Shown here in pieces: positions 36,277 to 43,879 of a DNA stretch of 64,000 nucleotides. The stretch comes from Dulcicalothrix desertica PCC 7102. Its GTDB lineage: Bacteria; Cyanobacteriota; Cyanobacteriia; Cyanobacteriales; Nostocaceae. Every line of letters starts with the position of its first letter. Within the stretch, counting starts at the first letter, position 1. The stretch is from the NCBI RefSeq assembly GCF_003991905.1, contig NZ_RSCL01000004.1, positions 186,001 to 250,000 of the forward strand. The letters run 5' to 3'. Both the position numbers and the translations under genes were made by a program. The notes below the pieces were generated by a model. It made no database searches and was not told the DNA's origin. It worked only from the letters and a program-made list of their open reading frames with translations.

Positions 36277-38388
36277 ATGGTTCACAGAGTGAATGAAACT
36301 GCAAAAGTACAAATGCACACTCGCATTAATGGATTATCGTTACTAGAGAAAATTACAGCTAGTTTGCCTGGGGTAATTTTCACGTGTATTCAACGTCCTG
36401 ATAACTCGAATGTAATAACCTATATCAGTTCGGGTTGTCAAGAACTATTTGAATTAAAACCAGAAACTGTGCAAGCAAACTTTTTGGTTTTGCTTAATCT
36501 CATTCATCCAGAGAATGTTCAGACTTTTACAGAATCATTTTTAGTATCAAGCAATACTCTGTCTCCTTTGTATTGGGAAGGTCGAATTGTCACCGCAAGC
36601 AACAAAAGTAAGTGGGTACAAGTCACTTCTCACCCAAGTAAACAAGCAAACGGGGATATTTATTGGGAAGGTTTGGTTATGGATATTACAACTCGCAAAT
36701 TAGCGGAGGAAAATTTGCGTGTCAGTGAAGCACGATATAAAGCGATTTTAAATGCTATTCCTGATTTGATTTTTAGAATAAATGCCAATGGTGAGTATAT
36801 AGACTTTAAAGGAGAAGGGGCAAACATTACAATTCCTCGTGAGCAAATTATTGGTAAAAACCTATGGGATTTATTACCACAGGATGTTGCCAACAGTAGT
36901 TATGCTGCAATTCATAAAGCTTTAGCATCAAGAAGCGTACAAACTTGTGAGTACAAATTGCTTACACCAATAGGTTTACGCGATTATGAAGCACGCTTAG
37001 TAGTTAGTGGACACGAAGAAATTTTAGCAATCGTCAGGGATATAACCGAACGTAAACAAGCAGAAGCGCAATTACATATAAGTGTATCGCGTAATCGCTT
37101 GCTAGCAGAAACCTTGGCAAGAATTCGCAAGTCCCTTCATCTCGATGAAATTCTACAAACGACTGTCACCGAAGTGCGGAAATTTCTTCAAGCAGACCGA
37201 GTGTTTATTGCGTTGCATGAAAATAAAAATCAAAACAACGCACAGTGTAGAGTTTTAGCTGAGTCAGTAAATCCGTGTTATCCAGCGGTATTAGATTGGA
37301 AAGACGATAATCCTGACGAGTGTTTATTTAACGAGCTAAAAACTTCATTATTAATAAATAACGTTCGCGTTGTCGAAGATATTACAAAAATCGAAGCATC
37401 TGCGAGTTTGAAAGGATTATATCAGGCATTTCATACGCAGGCAACATTAGCGGTGCCAGTTATTCTGGGTGATGAATTATTTGGTGTATTAATTGCAAAT
37501 CAATGTTCCAGTCCTCGTTATTGGCAACCAGTAGAAATAGATTTACTTCAACAAATATCTGAACAGTTAGCAATTGCTATCCAACAAGCCAAACTTTATC
37601 AAGAACTTGCACAGCTTAACTTTAACCTAGAAGGGCAAGTTGAGGAAAGAACTGTTCAATTACAGCAAAAAGTCCAGGAAATTCAAGAGCTAAGTCGTAT
37701 TAAAGATGTTGTATTAGATACAGTGTCTCATGATTTACGTACTTCAGTAATGGGTAATTTGATGGTACTTAATAACTTGCTCAAAGCAGATAGAGAAATT
37801 CCTAGTTCTATAATTGAACGCATGATTCAAGGTAATGAACGACAGCTAGGAATGATTAATTCTTTATTAGAAATCAATTCTAGTGATGCAAAAGATATGA
37901 TAATGCATCAGGAAATAGTAAATTTTACTACATTGATTGAAGCAATACTTCAAGACTCAACGTCATTACTGACTCGTTATCAAGCACAATTAGTTACACA
38001 GTTAAAAAACTTAGACCGTAAAAATTCTGTTATAGTAAAAGCCGACCAAGAATTATTACGTAAAGTATTTGTATCTTTCTTAACTTATAGCTGCCAAAAT
38101 AATCCACCCGGACTAAATTTTAGTATAAAAGCTAAGATGGATGGAGATAAAATTCGATGCATAATTCAAGATTCGGGGGTGGGGATGAACAAATCGGAGT
38201 GCGATAGTTTCTTTGATTTACACGTGCGTGACCCACAAAACCGTTTATCAACGAGTCTGTGTTTGAAACTATATATGTGTCGGCAAATTATTAAAGCACA
38301 CGGTGGTGATATTGGTGTAAATTCTAATCGCAAACAAGGAGTAACTTATTGGTTTACACTACCCATCCAACAAACGATAACCTCGTAA
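36277..38388 (+). CDS. PAS-PAS-GAF sensor histidine kinase with degenerate catalytic domain
   Basis: 703 residues, no membrane segment. Two PAS domains (about 25-145 and 150-265, each ending in D-I-T-x-R-K), a GAF domain (about 285-445: RVFIALHENKNQN, LAVPVILGDELFGVLIANQ), a coiled coil and a HisKA helix with VSHDLRTSVMG (His at about 485). The ATPase domain departs from consensus: the N box reads FVSFLTYSCQNNPPG with no NxxxNA pattern, and the G2 box is STSLCLKLYMC without the GLGL glycines, although G1 DSGVGM remains. ATP binding is doubtful. It lies 76 bases upstream of an intact relative. Confidence 0.9.
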   Translation: MVHRVNETAKVQMHTRINGLSLLEKITASLPGVIFTCIQRPDNSNVITYISSGCQELFELKPETVQANFLVLLNLIHPENVQTFTESFLVSSNTLSPLYWEGRIVTASNKSKWVQVTSHPSKQANGDIYWEGLVMDITTRKLAEENLRVSEARYKAILNAIPDLIFRINANGEYIDFKGEGANITIPREQIIGKNLWDLLPQDVANSSYAAIHKALASRSVQTCEYKLLTPIGLRDYEARLVVSGHEEILAIVRDITERKQAEAQLHISVSRNRLLAETLARIRKSLHLDEILQTTVTEVRKFLQADRVFIALHENKNQNNAQCRVLAESVNPCYPAVLDWKDDNPDECLFNELKTSLLINNVRVVEDITKIEASASLKGLYQAFHTQATLAVPVILGDELFGVLIANQCSSPRYWQPVEIDLLQQISEQLAIAIQQAKLYQELAQLNFNLEGQVEERTVQLQQKVQEIQELSRIKDVVLDTVSHDLRTSVMGNLMVLNNLLKADREIPSSIIERMIQGNERQLGMINSLLEINSSDAKDMIMHQEIVNFTTLIEAILQDSTSLLTRYQAQLVTQLKNLDRKNSVIVKADQELLRKVFVSFLTYSCQNNPPGLNFSIKAKMDGDKIRCIIQDSGVGMNKSECDSFFDLHVRDPQNRLSTSLCLKLYMCRQIIKAHGGDIGVNSNRKQGVTYWFTLPIQQTITS

Positions 38389-38464
38389 GGGCGGGTTAAC
38401 CCATAACATACAATAGTACAGCAGATTTCGTAAACCCACCCCCCTATTTATAGTCCCTAATCTA

Positions 38465-40636
38465 ATGGTTGACGTACTTAGAACCGTACAACGGAGATGG
38501 AGACAAGCCGTTTCTACATACATTCTACCCAAAACCGATATTTTAACTGTTAAATATGAAACTTGGCGCCGTCATTTTTTGTGGCAGCGTCTACAGTTAT
38601 GGTTATGGCTAGCACTTTTCTGTGTTCTAAGTTTTGTCGTTCGCGATGTTTACAACTTCTTTTTTCCTTTAAAAGAACTTGCTAATCTTCCACAACAATT
38701 AATGCGTCATGCATTGCTTGTAGACGGCGCCATGTTATCAAGTATCAGTATATCATTACTAGTACATCGAACCTCATTTGGGCGCCGTCATCCAGGAGTA
38801 CTATTTTTAGCCTCATCTTGGTCAATAAGTCTTGGGCAACAAATATTTAGTACTCTTAAAGGGTTTGCAATACCTGATATTGTCACTTGGTCACTGCTGT
38901 TTCTTGGTCAAGCAGCTTTTATGCCAGTACGCTGGAGACTGCATCTAGTCTCCCAAGTCGTATTATTAATTTATTACTTCGGTGTAAATCTGAGTCTCGG
39001 TTTTAAACTTCCAAGACCAGCACTAGGTCAAGAGTCTATATATAGTGTGACGCTACTTTTATATATATTTTGGTTCTGTGCTATATGTAACTTTAGCGTT
39101 TATTTATACGACAGACTACAATCGCGTGAATTTAACGCACGTAAACAGCTTGAGAAAACCAATAATAAACTAAAAATAGCCGAAAATAAATACCGCAGTA
39201 TATTTGAGAACGCAGTCGAAGGTATTTTCCAAAGTACAATCGATGGACGCTACATCACCGTCAACCCTGCACTTGCACAAATTTTAGGCTTTTCCACACC
39301 CGAAGAAGTTATTGATTATTATACCGATATTGGTAAACAGCTTTATGTCAATCCAAATCGACGTACAGAATTTATTAATTTAGTCGAGAAGCATGGTAAT
39401 GTCTCCGAGTTTGAATCTCAAATTTACCGACATCATAATTCTTCAAATAACATTGTTTGGATTTCCGAAAAAGCATATGCCGTTCGCGACTCCCTAGGTA
39501 ATATACTATATTACGAAGGAATTATTGAAGATATAACCAAACGTAAACGCGCAGAAGAAGCACTCCAAGAGCAATTTGACTTTTTACAAGTTCTTATCGA
39601 CACAATTCCGGCGCCTGTATATTATCAAAATGCTCAAGGACTGTATGTAGGATGCAACAAATCTTTTGAAACGTCAATTGGTTTAAGTCGAGCAAGCATT
39701 ATTGGTAAAAAGGTGTATGAAATCGCACCAAAAGAACTCGCAGAAGAATATTATCAAGCAGATATTAAGCTATTATCCAAGCGAGGAATTCAAACTTATG
39801 AAAGTTCTATAATCTATGCTGATAACAAAAAGCACAGTGTAATATTTTACAAAGCAACATATGATAAAGCAGATGGCGCCTTGGGTGGTATAGTAGGGGT
39901 AATATTAGATATTAGCGAGAGAAAACGCACCGAAGAAGCACTACGAGTATTCATTCACGCAGTTTCCCACGACTTACGTAACCCAGTATTAGGAACATTG
40001 ATGGTTTTGAAAAATTTACTAGGGGATAAACAAGAATCATCGTCGGTTACAGTGCCTCGTGCAATAATTGAAAGAATGCAGCAAAGTAGTGAACGTCAGT
40101 TAAATTTAATCAACTCATTAATGGAAGCACACGTTAGTGAAGTCCAAGGTATAGCACTACAATTACAACCAATATATTTAAACAAAGTCGTAGAAGATGC
40201 AGTTGCCGACTTACAACCAATGCTTACAGAAAATGAAGCAACCCTTATCAACTTAATTCAATCTGACTTACCCCAAGTTAACTCAGATGCAACACAACTA
40301 TGGCGAGTCTTCTCTAATATAATCGCCAACGCCGTCAAACATAACCCTCCCGGTTTAAATATAATACTCAACGCGACTATCAAAGATAATAATAGTAAAA
40401 TTTTCTGTACAGTTTCCGATAACGGAGTTGGGTTAACGCAACAGCAAAGCGAACATCTATTTGACTTATATTTTCGCGGTACCAACGCACGTAACTCTCT
40501 TTCATTAGGACTGGGATTATACTTGTGTAAACAAATTATTGAAGCACATGGTGGTGAAATAGGTGTTAATAGTACCCCAAATGCAGGCGCCACTTTTTGG
40601 TTCACATTACCAGTATATAATTGGCAACGGATGTAA
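38465..40636 (+). CDS. membrane PAS-domain sensor histidine kinase
   Basis: 723 residues. The N-terminal ~220 residues hold about six membrane helices (LWLWLALFCVLSFVV onwards). Two PAS domains follow (about 235-365: IFENAVEGIFQSTIDGRYIT; about 375-490: NAQGLYVGCNKSFETSIGL), then HisKA with VSHDLRNPVLG (His at about 501). The ATPase domain is complete: N box FSNIIANAVKHNPPG, G1 VSDNGVG, G2 SLGLGLYLCKQI. It should be an active kinase. The catalytic part is clearly related to that of the preceding gene, but the sensor part is different. No response regulator lies nearby. Confidence 0.92.
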   Translation: MVDVLRTVQRRWRQAVSTYILPKTDILTVKYETWRRHFLWQRLQLWLWLALFCVLSFVVRDVYNFFFPLKELANLPQQLMRHALLVDGAMLSSISISLLVHRTSFGRRHPGVLFLASSWSISLGQQIFSTLKGFAIPDIVTWSLLFLGQAAFMPVRWRLHLVSQVVLLIYYFGVNLSLGFKLPRPALGQESIYSVTLLLYIFWFCAICNFSVYLYDRLQSREFNARKQLEKTNNKLKIAENKYRSIFENAVEGIFQSTIDGRYITVNPALAQILGFSTPEEVIDYYTDIGKQLYVNPNRRTEFINLVEKHGNVSEFESQIYRHHNSSNNIVWISEKAYAVRDSLGNILYYEGIIEDITKRKRAEEALQEQFDFLQVLIDTIPAPVYYQNAQGLYVGCNKSFETSIGLSRASIIGKKVYEIAPKELAEEYYQADIKLLSKRGIQTYESSIIYADNKKHSVIFYKATYDKADGALGGIVGVILDISERKRTEEALRVFIHAVSHDLRNPVLGTLMVLKNLLGDKQESSSVTVPRAIIERMQQSSERQLNLINSLMEAHVSEVQGIALQLQPIYLNKVVEDAVADLQPMLTENEATLINLIQSDLPQVNSDATQLWRVFSNIIANAVKHNPPGLNIILNATIKDNNSKIFCTVSDNGVGLTQQQSEHLFDLYFRGTNARNSLSLGLGLYLCKQIIEAHGGEIGVNSTPNAGATFWFTLPVYNWQRM

Positions 40637-40660
40637 CGGATGTAACGGATGTAACGGATG
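40624..40660 (+). repeat. (GATGTAACG) tandem repeats after the kinase
   Basis: GCAACGGATGTAACGGATGT and two further 9-base units (GTAACGGAT in total three perfect copies). The array begins in the last codons of the kinase gene (NWQRM), so the kinase C-terminus is written in the repeat. Confidence 0.85.
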
Positions 40661-40666
40661 AAATAT

Positions 40667-40824
40667 GTCATGCTGAGGTACGTTAACGCAGTTTTCCCGT
40701 AGGGTAGCATCTCATATGCATTGTCATGCTGAGGTACGTTAACGCAGTTTTCCCGTAGGGTAGCATCTGTTATGTATTGTCATACTGAGGTACGTAAACG
40801 TAGTTTTCCCGCAGAGTAGTATCT
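40667..40824. repeat. three tandem copies of a 56-bp unit
   Basis: Units start at 40667, 40723 and 40779, each with GTCATGCTGAGGTACGTTAA then GCAGTTTTCCCGTAGGGTAG; the last copy is cut to about 46 bases and has more changes. No gene. The period is exactly 56 bases. Confidence 0.9.
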
Positions 40825-40993
40825 TCAAGCATATGCTACGTGTCAGTACAATAAGTGTCACAACCCAAAAATTAATAGATATATTTTTTATAGTACTATA
40901 GTGCAGTAATACGGTGGGAGTATCCCATCTATCAGCAATAATAGCTAGACGAGGCACCCTCATCTATATGAATCATTGGGTTAAAAATATTAT

Positions 40994-41293
40994 ATGCATC
41001 TAATAAGCATTCGTTATTTACGTAATGATGCAGCGATATATCCAGACGTAGCTGAACAAATAGAAGTTTGGTATCGGGTTGTTAGAGATGCATCATGGCA
41101 AAGTTTACAAGATGTAAAAGAAATTTATCCATCAACTGATGCTGTGGGAAATTTTACAGTATTCAATATAAAAGGTAATGCATATAGATTAATTGTTGAT
41201 ATTGACTATGAAACTCAAACAATCTATTACAAATACTTTTTGAGTCATGGTGAGTACGATAAAGAAAGATGGAAAAAAAACCCTTATTTTTAA
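40994..41293 (+). CDS. higB: HigB-type mRNA interferase toxin
   Basis: 99 residues. HLISIRYLRNDAAIYPDVAE, VRDASWQSLQDVKEIYPSTD, AVGNFTVFNIKGNAYRLIVD and FLSHGEYDKERWKKNPYF are the features of the HigB/RelE-like toxin branch in cyanobacteria (YPDxxxxIxxWY..V..A.W). HigB cuts mRNA on the ribosome. The antitoxin gene follows 121 bases later in the usual toxin-first order. Confidence 0.88.
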   Translation: MHLISIRYLRNDAAIYPDVAEQIEVWYRVVRDASWQSLQDVKEIYPSTDAVGNFTVFNIKGNAYRLIVDIDYETQTIYYKYFLSHGEYDKERWKKNPYF

Positions 41294-41414
41294 TAAATAG
41301 CTAATTTAAAAAAGTTTTTGAGGGTCAAATAGGTAAATATATATAAACATTTTAAAAGCAAAGTACTATACTAGTAATAAATGAGTCGCCGTTCGAGGCG
41401 AAAGGGCAAATATA

Positions 41415-41813
41415 ATGTCTCTAGCTTTTGATAAAAATGCTTACGGTGAACTACTTGCTGAATATCAACCTCAAGTTATCACATCAGAATCGGAGTATGA
41501 TAGTATGCTAGCTAATGCTGAAAGACTTATAGGAAATAAAAACCGTTCACCAGAACAAACCGCTTTATTAAAAATTTTGGTGAGATTAATAGAGGAATAT
41601 GAAAGCAAAAATTATCCAATGAGTAAACCCTCTCCTCATGCAATTATTCAACATTTAATGGAAGCACGAGAACTTGAGCAAGCGGATTTAGTAGAAATTA
41701 TTGGCTCATTAGATGATGTATCAGAGCTTATTAATGGTAAACAAGCAATTAGCAAAGAGCAAGCAAAAGCATTAGGAGAATTTTTTCACCTATCTGCGGA
41801 ATTATTTCAGTAA
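41415..41813 (+). CDS. higA: HigA-type antitoxin with helix-turn-helix
   Basis: 132 residues. The C-terminal half is an XRE-type helix-turn-helix (HLMEARELEQADLVEIIGSL to LGEFFHLSAELF), typical of HigA, preceded by a helical toxin-binding region. It pairs with higB upstream, and would bind the shared promoter and neutralise the toxin. The last 12 bases overlap a small gene on the other strand. Confidence 0.88.
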   Translation: MSLAFDKNAYGELLAEYQPQVITSESEYDSMLANAERLIGNKNRSPEQTALLKILVRLIEEYESKNYPMSKPSPHAIIQHLMEARELEQADLVEIIGSLDDVSELINGKQAISKEQAKALGEFFHLSAELFQ

Positions 41814-41948
41814 AGACTCTAAAATTTCTGGTGTTAAACCTCGTCGTTCAGCTTCAGCACTAATTTCATCCATTATTTGCATAATTCTAGCAATAGCTTC
41901 CTTTTTAGTTTGGATAGCAATATCTTTTTTATTTGTTTCATTTGTCAT
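41802..41948 (-). CDS. 48-residue antitoxin-like protein
   Basis: A short frame from ATG at 41948 to TAA at 41802. It is helical and charged: KKEAIARIMQIMDEISAEAE then RRGLTPEILESLLK. The RGLTPEILE ending is a pattern I know from small VapB-like antitoxins of cyanobacteria. It overlaps the end of higA by 12 bases in convergent direction. No toxin gene follows on its strand, so it may be an orphan. The frame uses only ordinary codons. Confidence 0.55.
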   Translation of the reverse strand: MTNETNKKDIAIQTKKEAIARIMQIMDEISAEAERRGLTPEILESLLK

Positions 41949-41985
41949 AATCAATTATATGTATGTAGATATTTAACAGATATAT

Positions 41986-42653
41986 TTAATTTATCAATTC
42001 AGCATTGGCAGCATCAAAAACTTGCTGTGCGGTAATATTAAGGTCAGGAAAAGATGGGGAAATTATGCGGTCATTGCCTTGAAACCGCCTAACTTGATAT
42101 TCTTCGTCTATTAATTGATACACTGAGAACGTGGGTTGTTTGGGATTTCCTGTAAACTTTTTGGCGCCTAATCCCAGATAGTCAACAATCCAATATTCAG
42201 GAATTCCCATAGCTTCATATTTTCCCTGCTTCATGTAGTAATCATCATCCCAGTTAGTTGATACAACTTCTACAATTAAAGGAATTGAAGCACCATATAT
42301 TACAGTTGATGTTTTTCGCCATAGGGATTCATTTACCAGATTTTTTCGTTTATTACTAATACATCTGGCTCATAACCTGATTGATTTTCAGTCGGTTTTA
42401 CTAATACTTTTCTAGGTATAAAATATGGAAGATTAAGAAAGTCGAACGCGACAGTTACCTTACGAGCTAAAAATCCTGTAACCAGTTCATGTCCACCTAA
42501 CGGTTGTGCCATTTCAACAATTACTCCATCATGTAGTTCATAACGTCCGTTTTCTGGGCGCCAAGCAGCAAATTCTTCAAAGGTTACTTGTTTGGTTTGA
42601 GCTTCGGCAGCATCTGATGGAATCTGAACCGTAATCTGTTGTTTGTTTATCAT
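41986..42653 (-). pseudogene. Uma2-family gene with a frameshift
   Basis: The first 106 residues (QVTFEEFAAWRPENGRYELH, DGVIVEMAQPLGGHELVTGF, YEPDVLVINEKIW) end at a premature stop. Another frame just after continues with NLVNESLWRKTST, SIPLIVEVVSTNWDDDYYMK and KYEAMGIPEYWIVDYLGL to 41986. Adding one A to the A6 run (T6 at 42341-42346 on the plus strand) joins the two into a normal full-length Uma2 protein. Either a recent inactivating slip or a sequencing error in a homopolymer. Confidence 0.85.
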
Positions 42654-42856
42654 GATGCCATTTTCTTAGGGCTTTTATTCAATTATCATAACTCTGTTTA
42701 ATATAGCTATCGGTTATCTGTATATATTAGTAACGGCTATCTTCATAACCTGTTTTACAAGTATTGTTAAGATATATAAAGATATGGTACATACCCCAGG
42801 TTGCGGAACTCAGGCGCCGCTTGGATATAGCACTGGTAGCATTGGAGAGGGAACGT

Positions 42857-43279
42857 ATGACAGCTTCTAAGAATCAAGAACAATACGAAATTGTAAAGAC
42901 AGATGGGGAATGGCAAAGTATCTTGACACCAGAACAGTACCGTGTGTTGAGAAAACACGGTACTGAAAGGGCTGGAACTAGTCCACTTGACAAAGAGTAC
43001 GGGGAAGGCACTTACTATTGTGCCGGATGTGGGCAAGCTTTGTTCACGTCTGATACAAAGTTTAACAGCGGTACTGGATGGCCTAGTTTCTTTAACCCGA
43101 TAGAAGGTGCTATTGCGACTACTGTCGATAAGTCGTTATTTATGACGCGCGTTGAAGTACATTGCAGTCGTTGCGGTGGACATTTAGGACACGTGTTTGG
43201 TGATGGGCCAAAACCTACTGGTCAACGCTATTGTATGAATGGTGTCTCATTAAAGTTTGAACCAGCTACAAAAGCCTAA
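42857..43279 (+). CDS. msrB: peptide-methionine (R)-S-oxide reductase MsrB
   Basis: 140 residues from ATG 42857, with GGAGAGGG before it; an upstream in-frame start at 42764 adds 31 residues not typical of the family. Zinc ligands: YYCAGCGQALF and HCSRCGGHLG. The catalytic site GQRYCMNGVSLKF carries the resolving/catalytic Cys. FNSGTGWPSFFNPI is the classic substrate pocket. It reduces the R-form of methionine sulfoxide in proteins, a defence against photosynthetic oxidants. An intrinsic terminator follows. Confidence 0.96.
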   Translation: MTASKNQEQYEIVKTDGEWQSILTPEQYRVLRKHGTERAGTSPLDKEYGEGTYYCAGCGQALFTSDTKFNSGTGWPSFFNPIEGAIATTVDKSLFMTRVEVHCSRCGGHLGHVFGDGPKPTGQRYCMNGVSLKFEPATKA

Positions 43280-43288
43280 TTAACAAAC

Positions 43289-43319
43289 AAACCCGACTTA
43301 TCTAACGAGTCGGGTTTTT
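43289..43319 (+). terminator. intrinsic terminator of msrB
   Basis: AAACCCGACT and AGTCGGGTTT form a 10-bp stem with a 9-base loop, ending in TTTTT, 10 bases after the msrB stop codon. Confidence 0.9.
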
Positions 43320-43409
43320 GGTTCAATTAAAATGTGAACCGTGGTTCACAGAAGAACTTAAGTGCTTGTGAATAATGTGAACCAATAGCTCAAGCTAAGA
43401 AAATACTGT

Positions 43410-43686
43410 TTATTGGCTACTCAATCTTTTTCTTAACTCAGCCTCTAACTGTTCACCTGTACTAACTATAACTCGATTTGGTCTTGCTCTAACAATTGTA
43501 AGGTAATATTGAAAAGCTTCTTCCAGAGCGGGGATGACGCTTTACATAATCTCTCAATTGAGCTTCAGTTAATTGTTTATAATTTAAATCAGTCATTGTA
43601 TTATTCGCTCTCATTCGTACACACAAGTCATAGAAAGCTTTTATCTGTTCAATGGTGGGACCTACTGGTTGATCACTTCTAGTCAT
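43410..43686 (-). pseudogene. small DUF6887-like gene with a frameshift
   Basis: The frame from 43686 (possible true start MTDLNYKQLTEAQL at residue 31) runs to LRDYVKRHPRSGRSF and then stops at 43489. Reading CATCCCC as CATCCC gives RDYVKRHPALEEAFQYYLTI and a continuing frame to TAA at 43410 (VRARPNRVIVSTGEQLEAEL, RKRLSSQ). The repaired start resembles the small DUF6887 proteins of cyanobacteria, which usually sit beside DUF6888 partners. One extra C in a C-run is the only defect. Confidence 0.7.
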
Positions 43687-43879
43687 GTATCTTAAAAGTT
43701 TTAGCGTTTTTAGATGCCACTTAATAACATATCAGAATGTGAAGCGTGGTTCACATAAGAGCTTTTATCCGTAAATTTTTGTTTAAGAATGTAACTGAAG
43801 TTACATATTACAAGTTTGGCGCCGTTGTTTTATCTTCTTAGGGTAACTTATATATAAGTGTTCCATAGCTCAAATAAAG

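Noticed and set aside
40667-40824. Tandem 56-bp repeats as a CRISPR array
   Set aside because: The units are contiguous with no variable spacers, and no cas genes are present.
43333-43348. GTGAACCGTGGTTCAC palindrome as an operator
   Set aside because: It recurs near 43740 without any regulator gene and also occurs in the rfbB stub coding region, so I treat it as a chance or dispersed motif.
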